A DNA stretch of 64,000 nt from an uncultured Mycoplasmatota bacterium (GTDB lineage: Bacteria; Bacillota_I; Bacilli_A; RF39; UBA660), in the NCBI GenBank assembly GCA_947165285.1, contig CAMUZS010000001.1:372001-436000 (forward strand), in the 5' to 3' direction. Positions 55,871 to 63,532 of the stretch are shown piece by piece (position 1 is the stretch's first letter; each line of letters begins with the position of its first letter). A model generated the notes under the pieces. It was given only the letters and a program-made list of their open reading frames with translations, had not been told where the DNA came from and made no database searches. Position numbers and translations under genes: made by a program.

Positions 55871-56644
55871 CTAAACCTCCTCAGCAAATCTCTTTTCAAG
55901 TTTTTTAAATATTTTATAACATATTATTAATGCCACAATTCCAATAGCTAATAATATAATCAAGTTACTAATTTGTGGTACTTGATGAACATAGAATATA
56001 TCTCTATAGGCATTAATTAAATGTGCAAATGGATTAAGCTTAAATACCCATAAGAACCAGCCACTAAACATCTGTGTTGAATACAAAATTGGTGTTGCAT
56101 AAAATAACATATTTATAATAAATACAACCATATATTCTACATCTTTAACATAAACATTAAAAGCAGAAAGTAAGAAAACTATGGCTAAAGATATTATATA
56201 TTGTATTAAAGCTATAAAAGGTAAAAATATTAAATGCCAAGATATTCCAAGACCTCCAAAAAGAACAAATATTAAAATAATAATACAAGATATCAAGAAG
56301 TTAACTAATCCTGATGTTACTATTGATATTGGAAGTATTTCTCTAGGAAAATATACTTTTTTTATTAAATTAGCATTATTTGTAATCGATGTTGTTCCAT
56401 TAGATATTACATAAGTAAACCAAGTCCATGGAATAATACCACATATCAAAAATATTAAATAATTATCCGTTTGAACCCTCATAATATAAGGAAAGACTAT
56501 TGCATAAACTAAAACTTGTAAAAGTGGATTAATAAAAGACCAAAGTACTCCCAAAAATGAAGCTTTATATTTACCTCTTACATCTTTTTTTACATTAGTT
56601 TTTAAAAGTTCTCTATATTGATATAACTCTTTAAATACTTTCAT
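55871..56644 (-). CDS. ABC-2 type polysaccharide/teichoic acid exporter permease (Wzm/TagG-like)
   Basis: The 257-residue permease has six membrane helices and the motif pattern of the ABC-2 glycan subfamily: KDVRGKYKASFLGVLWSFINPL at the start, GIIPWTWF, NANLIKKVYFPREILP, and NPFAHLINAYRDIFY near the end. It pairs with the ATPase 31 bp upstream. It exports lipid-linked glycan or teichoic-acid-like polymer to the cell surface. Confidence 0.94.
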   Translation of the reverse strand: MKVFKELYQYRELLKTNVKKDVRGKYKASFLGVLWSFINPLLQVLVYAIVFPYIMRVQTDNYLIFLICGIIPWTWFTYVISNGTTSITNNANLIKKVYFPREILPISIVTSGLVNFLISCIIILIFVLFGGLGISWHLIFLPFIALIQYIISLAIVFLLSAFNVYVKDVEYMVVFIINMLFYATPILYSTQMFSGWFLWVFKLNPFAHLINAYRDIFYVHQVPQISNLIILLAIGIVALIICYKIFKKLEKRFAEEV

Positions 56645-56675
56645 ATTTTATTCCTTTCTGTTAATAAATCATTAA

Positions 56676-57413
56676 TTATTCACATGTTTTTAAATAAGCA
56701 TCCATAACTGTAGTTGCTTCACCATCCATAGCTATCTCTCCATCATTTATCCAGATAGCTCTTTTACATAGTTTTTTCATTGGTTCTAAACTATGTGAAA
56801 CTATTACTATTGTCATATCTGACTTAGCAAGTTCCTCAAGTTTTGCAAAACATTTATCTTGAAAATGTTGATCACCTACTGCTAGAATTTCATCTATAAG
56901 TAATATTTCAGCATCTACATTAATTGCAACTGAAAAAGCAAGTCTCATATACATTCCAGAAGAATAAGTTCTAACTGGTGAATCAATAAATTCACCAAGT
57001 TCAGAAAATTCAATGATATCATTTATTCTTTTATTTATTTCTTGTTTTGTTAATCCAAATATTGCAGCATTAAAGTAAATATTTTCTCTACCAGTAAAAT
57101 CAGGATGAAATCCAGCTCCAAGTTCAAGTAAAGATGTTAGTTTTCCATGTGTCGTAACTCTTCCTTTATTAGGATAGATAATTTTAGTCATCAATTTTAA
57201 CAAAGTAGATTTACCTGATCCATTTACACCAATTAAAGCAACTGTTTCTCCTTTATTAATAGTTAAATCTATACTTTTTAAAACTGTTCTAACTTCTGTT
57301 TTATTTTTTCTGCCTCTAACTAATCTTTCTTTTAAAGTATTTGCTTTATCAGAATATAATTTAAAAGTCTTAGTCATATTAGTAACTTTTATTGCTACAT
57401 TATCTTTTTCCAT
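56676..57413 (-). CDS. ABC polysaccharide/teichoic acid exporter ATPase (Wzt/TagH-like)
   Basis: The 245-residue ATPase has Walker A GVNGSGKST (residues 62-70), Q-loop region LLELGAGFHPDFTGRENIYFN, signature YSSGMYMRL, Walker B LLIDEILAVGD and the H-loop SHSL. The ELGAGFHPDFTGREN motif is specific to the Wzt/TagH glycan exporters. It has no C-terminal carbohydrate-binding domain, unlike O9a-type Wzt, so export is probably not coupled to an end cap. It is the first gene of the locus; its leader has two terminator hairpins. Confidence 0.95.
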   Translation of the reverse strand: MEKDNVAIKVTNMTKTFKLYSDKANTLKERLVRGRKNKTEVRTVLKSIDLTINKGETVALIGVNGSGKSTLLKLMTKIIYPNKGRVTTHGKLTSLLELGAGFHPDFTGRENIYFNAAIFGLTKQEINKRINDIIEFSELGEFIDSPVRTYSSGMYMRLAFSVAINVDAEILLIDEILAVGDQHFQDKCFAKLEELAKSDMTIVIVSHSLEPMKKLCKRAIWINDGEIAMDGEATTVMDAYLKTCE

Positions 57414-57445
57414 AAATAGTCTCCTATTCCCTTTAATAAGTATAT

Positions 57446-57472
57446 CAAAAAAACTAGTATAATACTAGTTTT
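57446..57472 (-). terminator. Second terminator-like hairpin in the exporter-ATPase leader
   Basis: A perfect 10-bp stem (arms 57450-57459 and 57463-57472), 3-nt loop and U tract only ~33 nt before the ATG. No promoter fits between it and the start codon, so it may act as an attenuator. Confidence 0.75.
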
Positions 57473-57483
57473 ATTATTAAAAC

Positions 57484-57517
57484 AAAAAAAATATGTTGCC
57501 TGTCAAAACAACATATT
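57484..57517 (-). terminator. First terminator-like hairpin, end of candidate ncRNA
   Basis: A perfect 9-bp stem (57490-57498 with 57509-57517) with a 10-nt loop and eight U residues. Confidence 0.85.
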
Positions 57518-57765
57518 CTAAGTGGAAGAATGAATTAACTAATAAATTGACAGATTCATTAATTAATCTATTATCTTTGGGCCACTTTCCCATGTAATTA
57601 CATACTTAATAGTAAGATAATAACTTAGCATTCCTAAAAAATGCGAGTAATTTAATATATATTAATAAAAATCATTAATAGATATTAAACTTACAGTTAC
57701 ATACTCGCCATAAGTGAATAAATTCAAGTACAGCCAATATGTAACTATAACTCTCTATTAAGTAC
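57484..57765 (-). ncRNA. Unidentified structured leader or small RNA upstream of the glycan locus
   Basis: About 280 nt with no coding frame contain paired elements: AGTTACATA with TATGTAACT (near 57692-57745), GCATT with AATGC (57628-57644), AAGTGG with CCACTT (57522-57588), an inner AATGAAT with ATTCATT, and TGGG with CCCA. A TTGACT/TATTTT promoter with a 17-bp spacer lies at 57770-57798. I compared it by memory with tmRNA, RNase P, 6S, T-box and common riboswitches and saw no match. It ends at a terminator and is followed by a second one before the exporter ATPase. It may be a free ncRNA or an antitermination-type leader. Confidence 0.5.
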
Positions 57766-57769
57766 CTTA

Positions 57770-57798
57770 AAAATACTACTATTTACATCAATAGTCAA
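57770..57798 (-). promoter_or_regulatory. Predicted promoter of the structured leader
   Basis: TTGACT (57793-57798) and TATTTT (57770-57775) with a 17-bp spacer; the -10 is a poor match. Confidence 0.45.
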
Positions 57799-57929
57799 TT
57801 GTATACATATAATATTTTATTACTTTACACAAATATTTACAGCATTAATATTGTTCTCTTCAGAGGGAATTCCAATCTAAAAATTATAGTTTTTCACAAA
57901 ATCTTATTAAGTCTTAGTTTATAATGGTT

Positions 57930-57968
57930 TAATAAAAAACTAAAAATTAGCTTTTAAACTAATTTTTA
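57930..57968 (-). terminator. Intrinsic terminator after the KAP NTPase gene
   Basis: A perfect 10-bp A/T-rich stem (57941-57950 with 57959-57968), 8-nt loop and a U-rich tail; it directly abuts the left direct repeat. Confidence 0.75.
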
Positions 57969-57985
57969 AATATTTGCCACCTAAA
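57968..57985. repeat. Candidate left attachment-site repeat of the island
   Basis: This 18-bp sequence matches 63427-63444 at 16 of 18 positions, including a perfect 10-bp core GCCACCTAAA, in direct orientation. An 11-bp-spaced near copy (GCCATCTAAA) follows at 57987-57996, so the core is tandem on this side. Confidence 0.55.
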
Positions 57986-58031
57986 TGCCATCTAAAACTT
58001 ATATAATCTTATCATTGATTATTATACTATT

Positions 58032-59342
58032 TTAATCACTATCTTGATTGTTTTGAATTAGTAAATCTGTGCCAAGCAATGAAATCGCATCAAAGAAAGG
58101 AAATTTATAATAATTATATTCATTATCAAATACTTCATAATAAATATCTAGAATCTTTTGTTTATAATCAACATCACTAGGTAATTTTTCTAGTTCCCTA
58201 ATCCAACTTTCATATTTTGTATTAGAAATAGAATTATCTAAAAAATCTAATATTATTTTATCACCTTTTTTATTGATAAAAGAATTATATTTATTTATAT
58301 CTTTAATCTTTAAAGCTAATGCCATGGGAATTAAAATACAGGTATGAACATATTTTCTATCCTCAAAATAATTTCTATCATTTTCTATATATGATTTTAA
58401 CATATTATATAATGTGACAAATCTATTACATTCTCTTAAAGAAAAATTATAATGTATCATAATCAAATAACTCAAATCGTGCCACACCCACGTTTCTTTA
58501 CAAAAATTTAATTGTTGTTGTAGATAATTTTTAATATTTATTCTATCTAAGCTTATTATAGAATCGTAAAACTTATTTAAATAACCATATCCATCAAAAT
58601 TATTACCATAATAATTTTTTATAGTATTTGACAATTCATAATTATTAGTTGATACAATTATAGTAATTTTATCATTATTGTAAAAATGTTTTATTGTTTC
58701 TAATAATTCAAGTGCAAAAGATGGTTTACAACGATCTAGTTCGTCAACAATTAAAATCAGCCTATTCTTATCGCCAATAATTAAATTTATTAATTCATTA
58801 AAGGCTTTTTTCTTTTCTTCAATAGTTATAATTTCATTGGATAATTCGCTAAAATTTTTTAGGTCATCAAAATTATTAATATCAAATAATTCTAATGTCC
58901 CCTTGTATATAACGTCTCTGCAAATTTTTTTAAATACTTTTTTAAAATTAGCAAAATCAGCTACTTGATCTTTCATTTTTGGATATTCATTTAAAATATT
59001 ATATATTAATGACTCTAATGCATTTGTATGAGAATCATTTTCCCATGCATTATAATAAACTATTAAACTTGTATCATGTATCTTATTAAAAGCATTTTTA
59101 TCTTCATCATTTAAAATTCTATTATCTATATAGTCATCAATATGTTCAACTATATACTTAAATTGTTTTACAAAATAAGTTTTTCCTGTTCCCCATCTAC
59201 CATCTATAGAGATTATTGTGTTCAAATTAATACTGGATAATAATTTAGCTAGCATTATTAACTTTGAATTTCTTTTTAGAACATTTGATTCTATTGTTTG
59301 CCTTAATATATCATCATTTATATTTAATTCTTTATTTAGCAT
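58032..59342 (-). CDS. KAP-family P-loop NTPase
   Basis: The 436-residue protein has Walker A GRWGTGKT (residues 48-55), the YYNAWEND segment, and Walker B LIVDELDRCKPSFALELLETIKHF, all signatures of KAP NTPases (PF07693). No membrane insertion is evident between the Walker motifs, so this looks cytosolic. Bacterial KAP proteins are common in defence islands and are thought to act as signalling or effector ATPases. The ATG at 59342 gives a normal start; an upstream TTG is possible. It lies in the island apart from the methyltransferase operon. Confidence 0.88.
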   Translation of the reverse strand: MLNKELNINDDILRQTIESNVLKRNSKLIMLAKLLSSINLNTIISIDGRWGTGKTYFVKQFKYIVEHIDDYIDNRILNDEDKNAFNKIHDTSLIVYYNAWENDSHTNALESLIYNILNEYPKMKDQVADFANFKKVFKKICRDVIYKGTLELFDINNFDDLKNFSELSNEIITIEEKKKAFNELINLIIGDKNRLILIVDELDRCKPSFALELLETIKHFYNNDKITIIVSTNNYELSNTIKNYYGNNFDGYGYLNKFYDSIISLDRINIKNYLQQQLNFCKETWVWHDLSYLIMIHYNFSLRECNRFVTLYNMLKSYIENDRNYFEDRKYVHTCILIPMALALKIKDINKYNSFINKKGDKIILDFLDNSISNTKYESWIRELEKLPSDVDYKQKILDIYYEVFDNEYNYYKFPFFDAISLLGTDLLIQNNQDSD

Positions 59343-59414
59343 AAAATAACATCCCAACTTCTTTTAATATTATATCATATAACTCATGTTTATCTTAATT
59401 ATAAAGTCATTTCA

Positions 59415-59670
59415 TTAATTATTATTTTTCCTATTCAATTCATTTATTGTGTTAACTAAATCATCAAGTTTATTATGAAACATATGTGAATATGTATTAA
59501 GTGTTTCATCAACCTTGGTGTGACCTAAATACTTTGCTACCATTGTAATATTATCTCCATTATTTATTAATAGAGAACAACAACTATGTCTAAAATCATG
59601 AATTCTAATTTGCTTTACTCCTGATTTTATTCTAACACTTATATTTTTTCTAATATAAGAAAAGAATTAC
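59415..59670 (-). pseudogene. C-terminal remnant of a tyrosine recombinase (integrase)
   Basis: The minus strand encodes, without frame break, about 80 residues of the catalytic C-terminus of a phage or ICE integrase: GVKQIRIHDFRHSCCSLLI (the HxxR box), YLGHTKVDETLNTYSHMF (the GH and the catalytic Tyr), then a charged tail ending at the stop. The first ~75 percent of the gene, with the first catalytic Arg, is missing. No ribosome site or start is seen. It marks the neighbourhood as a former integrative element. Confidence 0.9.
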
Positions 59671-59682
59671 ACAAAGTAACCC

Positions 59683-60078
59683 TTATAAATATTTCATGTA
59701 ATCTATATCATAATTCCATAATCCAAGCTGTCCATTAATAGATTTATTAATATTCAATTTTTTAACATTAGATAATTTCCAAGCGTAACCACTTCGATAT
59801 TTATCACCATAAGCTATATTATTTTCTGCTATTATTTTTTTATTTAATTCATCATTTAATTCCAAACAGTCATCAATATCTACTATTGCAATTATTTTTT
59901 TGGATGGAAAAGCTAAATTTAAATTTTTAAATTTCTCCATCTCCTTCTTATCAATTCCAGCACCAGCATGTATTAATACTTTTCCTCTAAACTTAGTTTT
60001 CCATGATCTAAACTCATATTTTTTTATTCCTTCTGCTACCAAGGTTGCCCATGGCTGTTTTAAAGTTAATACTTTCAT
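59683..60078 (-). CDS. ASCH-domain protein
   Basis: The 131-residue protein is a single ASCH domain (PF04266): LTLKQPWATLVAEGIKKYEFRSW, KFRGKVLIHAG, then AIVDIDDCLEL and the YAWKLSNVKKLN region. ASCH domains have a PUA-like fold and bind RNA or modified nucleotides; some are nucleases or amidohydrolases. It starts 3 bp after the methyltransferase stop, so it is in the same operon. A role in sensing modified nucleic acid in a defence system is inferred. Confidence 0.88.
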   Translation of the reverse strand: MKVLTLKQPWATLVAEGIKKYEFRSWKTKFRGKVLIHAGAGIDKKEMEKFKNLNLAFPSKKIIAIVDIDDCLELNDELNKKIIAENNIAYGDKYRSGYAWKLSNVKKLNINKSINGQLGLWNYDIDYMKYL

Positions 60079-60081
60079 ATG

Positions 60082-62136
60082 TTAATCCTCTTTTTCATTA
60101 ACCTTTTCATTTTTAAATATATTTTCGTTGCATAAATTATAATAATCTTTATTAAGCTCAAATCCAATGCCTTTATATTTATTATCTCTACACCAAACTA
60201 ATGTAGTTCCGCTTCCTAAAAAAGGATCTAAAATATATTTATTTTTTAATGCAAAACTTTTAATTTGTGACACTAGTTCCACAGGATATGGCGCTGTATG
60301 TTTGTATTTATTTTCTCCTTTGCTATTTATTTTAATTACAGGACTTATTTTAACAATCTTGCTGTTATCATTTAAATCTTTTCCCTTATTAAATACAAAA
60401 ATATGCTCATAACAATTTACTGGTTTAATATAACCACTAAATAAATTTATAGTTGAGTTTCTTTTAGACTGAACTTCTCCTTTATCCCATATTATATTTC
60501 CACACAAATTATAACCTATAATTTCAAAAAACATACATGATAAAAATCCTAATTGTATTCTATGCTTAGACATATTTGAATTAACATAAACATTATCCTC
60601 CGAAACAATATCACCAATATTATATAAATAATAAGAATTATTAATTAATGAAGAATATACGGAATTAGCATTAATCATCATATCAATCAAGTACATAATT
60701 AAATTATCCCATTGAGAATATTCTCTAGCATTATAATAAGGTGGAGAAGTAATAGCAGCGCCTATTTGATTGCTCGCAATTTTTCTTAAATATATAGATG
60801 AATTCTCATTATATACATTTAATTCATTGGTTAATTTTTCACTTTTTAAAGTTTCTTCATTAGTTATTTGATCATGTATTCTATTAAACAATTTAACAAT
60901 AGGTAAATTATTATACGTAATATCTGATAATTTAAATAAGTTCATATCATTAACCATTACTATTTTTCTATCTGTTTTTTTATTTATTTTTTTATAATTT
61001 ACTAAACCAATTTTTTCAGAATTCCAAGCATATGATTTTATCAAATAGTCTATATAGTCTAAATTAGTATCAAAAATATCTCTGTGCCAACTTTTATATA
61101 AATCATCGCTTATTATATTATTTTTATTACCCTCTGATAATTTAAAATATCTATATGTACCATATTCATCAAATCTTTTACCTCTACCAGATTTACTCCT
61201 ATCTGGACACTTTGGATTTTTACATTCCCAACTTCTTAAAAACATTTCTGGATATGAATTTCCCTGTTGAATACTTGTCATACATGATGGGCATAAAACA
61301 TTAGTATCATCTAACTCAATTTTTTTTAAAACTAATATCTTTTTACTAATATCAGAGCTTATATAACAATCTTCAAATTTAAACCCACAAGAAATACTAT
61401 TATAAAAATCTGAAGACAATTTATCATAATTTTCTATGTTTCTTTCTTTTAAAAATTCAGATAGTCTTTTTATTTGTTTTTCTTTATGAAATGGGAAAAA
61501 CTTATCTTTAAATTGAATAAAATTTTCTGCAAATACACTCATCTTATATATTATCTGCCAAGTAACATTTTTACCAACATTATCAAATAAGTCTCCATCA
61601 AAAACTATAGTCAAATATCTATAATTTTCCAATTTCTCATATGTATTACTTACAAAACTAGTAAGTTTATCAATAGAGTGATTCAATTTTGAAAACAATT
61701 CTTGATTAATATTTAAGATTAATAATGAATAATCCCATTTTTCTCTTCTTTTGTTATATTGTATTAACCATTCTCTTGTATTGTCACTAACTCTATTACT
61801 ACCAACATCTTCGATTCGCTTTTCTAAGGATGCAATAATAGTATTTGAATTGTAATTTTTTAACCTCGCTATAAAATCATCTAAAACTTCAGATAATTGT
61901 TCATCAGTATATAAAAATTTCAAATTATATTTGTTTGGTAAAGAATAATAATATGCTTTTCTTAATTTATTTCGCTCTATTGTATCAATAGTTATACCCA
62001 TATTCTTTTTTATTTTTTTTAATTCTTTAACAAACATATTATCATATTTTCGACTAACATCAAAAATAGCAGAAATTAATAAACACTCTTCAATATTATT
62101 TGGCAGTAATTTTTTAATTTCATTTATTTTTTTCAT
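60082..62136 (-). CDS. Large DNA methyltransferase with zinc knuckle and N-terminal extension
   Basis: The 684-residue protein ends in a beta-class amino-methyltransferase: ITSPPYYNAREYSQWDNL (catalytic motif IV, residues 462-479) comes before DPFLGSGTT (SAM motif I, 637-645), giving N6-adenine or N4-cytosine methylation. Before it are a C4 zinc site (Cys282, Cys285, Cys305, Cys310 within CPSC and CKNPKC) and ~270 helical residues of unknown family. Typical type II enzymes of this class are 250-400 residues, so this one carries an extra domain. It is 12 bp downstream of the 385-aa gene and 3 bp upstream of the ASCH gene. Confidence 0.88.
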   Translation of the reverse strand: MKKINEIKKLLPNNIEECLLISAIFDVSRKYDNMFVKELKKIKKNMGITIDTIERNKLRKAYYYSLPNKYNLKFLYTDEQLSEVLDDFIARLKNYNSNTIIASLEKRIEDVGSNRVSDNTREWLIQYNKRREKWDYSLLILNINQELFSKLNHSIDKLTSFVSNTYEKLENYRYLTIVFDGDLFDNVGKNVTWQIIYKMSVFAENFIQFKDKFFPFHKEKQIKRLSEFLKERNIENYDKLSSDFYNSISCGFKFEDCYISSDISKKILVLKKIELDDTNVLCPSCMTSIQQGNSYPEMFLRSWECKNPKCPDRSKSGRGKRFDEYGTYRYFKLSEGNKNNIISDDLYKSWHRDIFDTNLDYIDYLIKSYAWNSEKIGLVNYKKINKKTDRKIVMVNDMNLFKLSDITYNNLPIVKLFNRIHDQITNEETLKSEKLTNELNVYNENSSIYLRKIASNQIGAAITSPPYYNAREYSQWDNLIMYLIDMMINANSVYSSLINNSYYLYNIGDIVSEDNVYVNSNMSKHRIQLGFLSCMFFEIIGYNLCGNIIWDKGEVQSKRNSTINLFSGYIKPVNCYEHIFVFNKGKDLNDNSKIVKISPVIKINSKGENKYKHTAPYPVELVSQIKSFALKNKYILDPFLGSGTTLVWCRDNKYKGIGFELNKDYYNLCNENIFKNEKVNEKED

Positions 62137-62148
62137 ATCTTCTCCTCG

Positions 62149-63306
62149 TTAAATATCATTTGTAAAATCAAAAAATTCTTTAAATTCTTGCCTTTTATTA
62201 TATATTTCTTCCTCATATTCAATATAACCACTTAAATTAAAGTCTTGTTGCATCATATTTGAAAGATGGTATGACCAAAATAAATTCGTTGGTCTAGCCG
62301 GAGATAAAACGCATTTTCTTTCACTATCCCAATAAAATAATTCTTTATTAACAGCCTCATTATGTGTTATATCTATACTTTCTGGATCAGCAGATTCAGT
62401 AATATTAAAACTACTTATAGAAATATCTCTCAATTGTATTGGATCTAATAATCTTTTTTCATTAATTGCCATAGATGGATGCATATTACAATACTTAAAT
62501 AATGAAATAATATTGCCATTTAAATCATAAGTAATTTCTTCCAACATCTTAGATAAATTATCAACTATTTCTTTGTGTTGTTTCTTCTTATCATCAGGTA
62601 AATTATCAAAATCTATACTACGCATTGCAAAATATGCTAATGTTAAGTCTATATCTAAACTAACTTCAGCATTTGCATATTCACAGGCAGGATTAAATAA
62701 GGTTATTTGATTATCTTTATGCGTTTCAATAGTATCTTGCTGTCCACCTCTTATGGAAACAAATAGAAAACCTTTCCACTTATCATTACCAACACCTGAA
62801 CCCAATCCATCAGCAGTTTTTTCTAATATATAATCCATATAATTATTCTTATTAATAACTATATTTTGTCCATTATATTCAACTTGAGTATTATCAATAA
62901 ACTTTGAAAAGGCTAGTCTTGGAATAGATGATGAAGAACTACCATTTTCTGATCTAAAAGTTATTATAGATGAAACGTTTTCATCTGATCCTAGTCGTTT
63001 TTTTAATTCAATAAATAAAGGATTATTTTGATTTTCATCATCAAAAAAATCGTTATTCATAAATTCTACAACTATTCCATTTTCAAAAGATTTAAGTTTA
63101 TCTAAGTCTAAATTATTTTTTTTAACTGTTTTCCATGAAATTAATACTCTGTTTTTTCTTGGAGTTCTTTTTTGAAATAACTCTTCCGGAACATTATACA
63201 TACCGGTTTTGTTACATATATTATTAAATTTAGTTCTAATATTTTCACCATATGAACCAAGATATTCAAAACATTTTAATTTCATATTTCTTTTTTCATC
63301 AAACAT
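62149..63306 (-). CDS. Unknown protein, candidate restriction or effector partner of the methyltransferase
   Basis: The 385-residue soluble protein is of a family I do not recognise. It has a basic N-terminal part, a Gly/Ser-rich stretch (SENGSSSSSIPRLAF), a segment PLFIELKKR that could belong to a PD-(D/E)xK nuclease but is not convincing, and a Trp/Tyr-rich C-terminus (NLFWSYHLSNMMQQDF). It is the first gene of the operon with the methyltransferase and ASCH protein, the place where a restriction enzyme is expected. The ATG at 63306 follows GGAGGG. Function is unknown. Confidence 0.6.
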   Translation of the reverse strand: MFDEKRNMKLKCFEYLGSYGENIRTKFNNICNKTGMYNVPEELFQKRTPRKNRVLISWKTVKKNNLDLDKLKSFENGIVVEFMNNDFFDDENQNNPLFIELKKRLGSDENVSSIITFRSENGSSSSSIPRLAFSKFIDNTQVEYNGQNIVINKNNYMDYILEKTADGLGSGVGNDKWKGFLFVSIRGGQQDTIETHKDNQITLFNPACEYANAEVSLDIDLTLAYFAMRSIDFDNLPDDKKKQHKEIVDNLSKMLEEITYDLNGNIISLFKYCNMHPSMAINEKRLLDPIQLRDISISSFNITESADPESIDITHNEAVNKELFYWDSERKCVLSPARPTNLFWSYHLSNMMQQDFNLSGYIEYEEEIYNKRQEFKEFFDFTNDI

Positions 63307-63426
63307 ATTAACCCTCCATATCATTATCCCTACTAATCATTATAACATAAATGAGTCATTTTTTCGTTAGTTTTAACTAAATTTCAATACTTTGAATATA
63401 TTTATACCAGAAATTAATAATTAAAA

Positions 63427-63444
63427 AAATATGAGCCACCTAAA
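63427..63444. repeat. Candidate right attachment-site repeat of the island
   Basis: It matches 57968-57985 at 16 of 18 positions in the same orientation, with the perfect core GCCACCTAAA. It lies 10 bp from the U tract of the terminator that follows the UPF0316 gene. Confidence 0.55.
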
Positions 63445-63451
63445 ATAAAAT

Positions 63452-63503
63452 AAAAAGGCTATGAAGCCTTATAAACAAACAAAATGAGAGACCTAAGTCT
63501 CTC
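63452..63503 (-). terminator. Tandem intrinsic terminators after the UPF0316 gene
   Basis: Two hairpins lie in series: GAGAGAC/GTCTCTC (63486-63503) with a 4-nt loop, then AAGGCT/AGCCTT (63455-63470) with a 4-nt loop and a U-rich tail. Confidence 0.85.
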
Positions 63504-63532
63504 GTCAGGGGGAACAAATCATTTTCCTTCTT

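Larger units (their letters stand above)
57968..63444. mobile_element. Candidate acquired island, KAP NTPase plus methyltransferase operon
   Basis: The segment is bounded by an 18-bp direct repeat (16/18 matching) and contains an integrase C-terminal remnant, a KAP NTPase and a methyltransferase operon. None of these belongs to the housekeeping or glycan functions on either side. The right repeat lies next to the terminators of the UPF0316 gene, a common insertion place. No complete integrase is present, so the element appears fixed. Confidence 0.55.

Noticed and set aside
57484-57765. RNase P RNA, tmRNA, 6S RNA, T-box or a common riboswitch
   Set aside because: The conserved sequence cores of these RNAs that I know are not present; kept as unassigned.
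62149-63306. Firm call of a PD-(D/E)xK nuclease in the 385-aa protein
   Set aside because: Only a loose PLFIELKKR match is visible; the spacing to an upstream Asp is not convincing.
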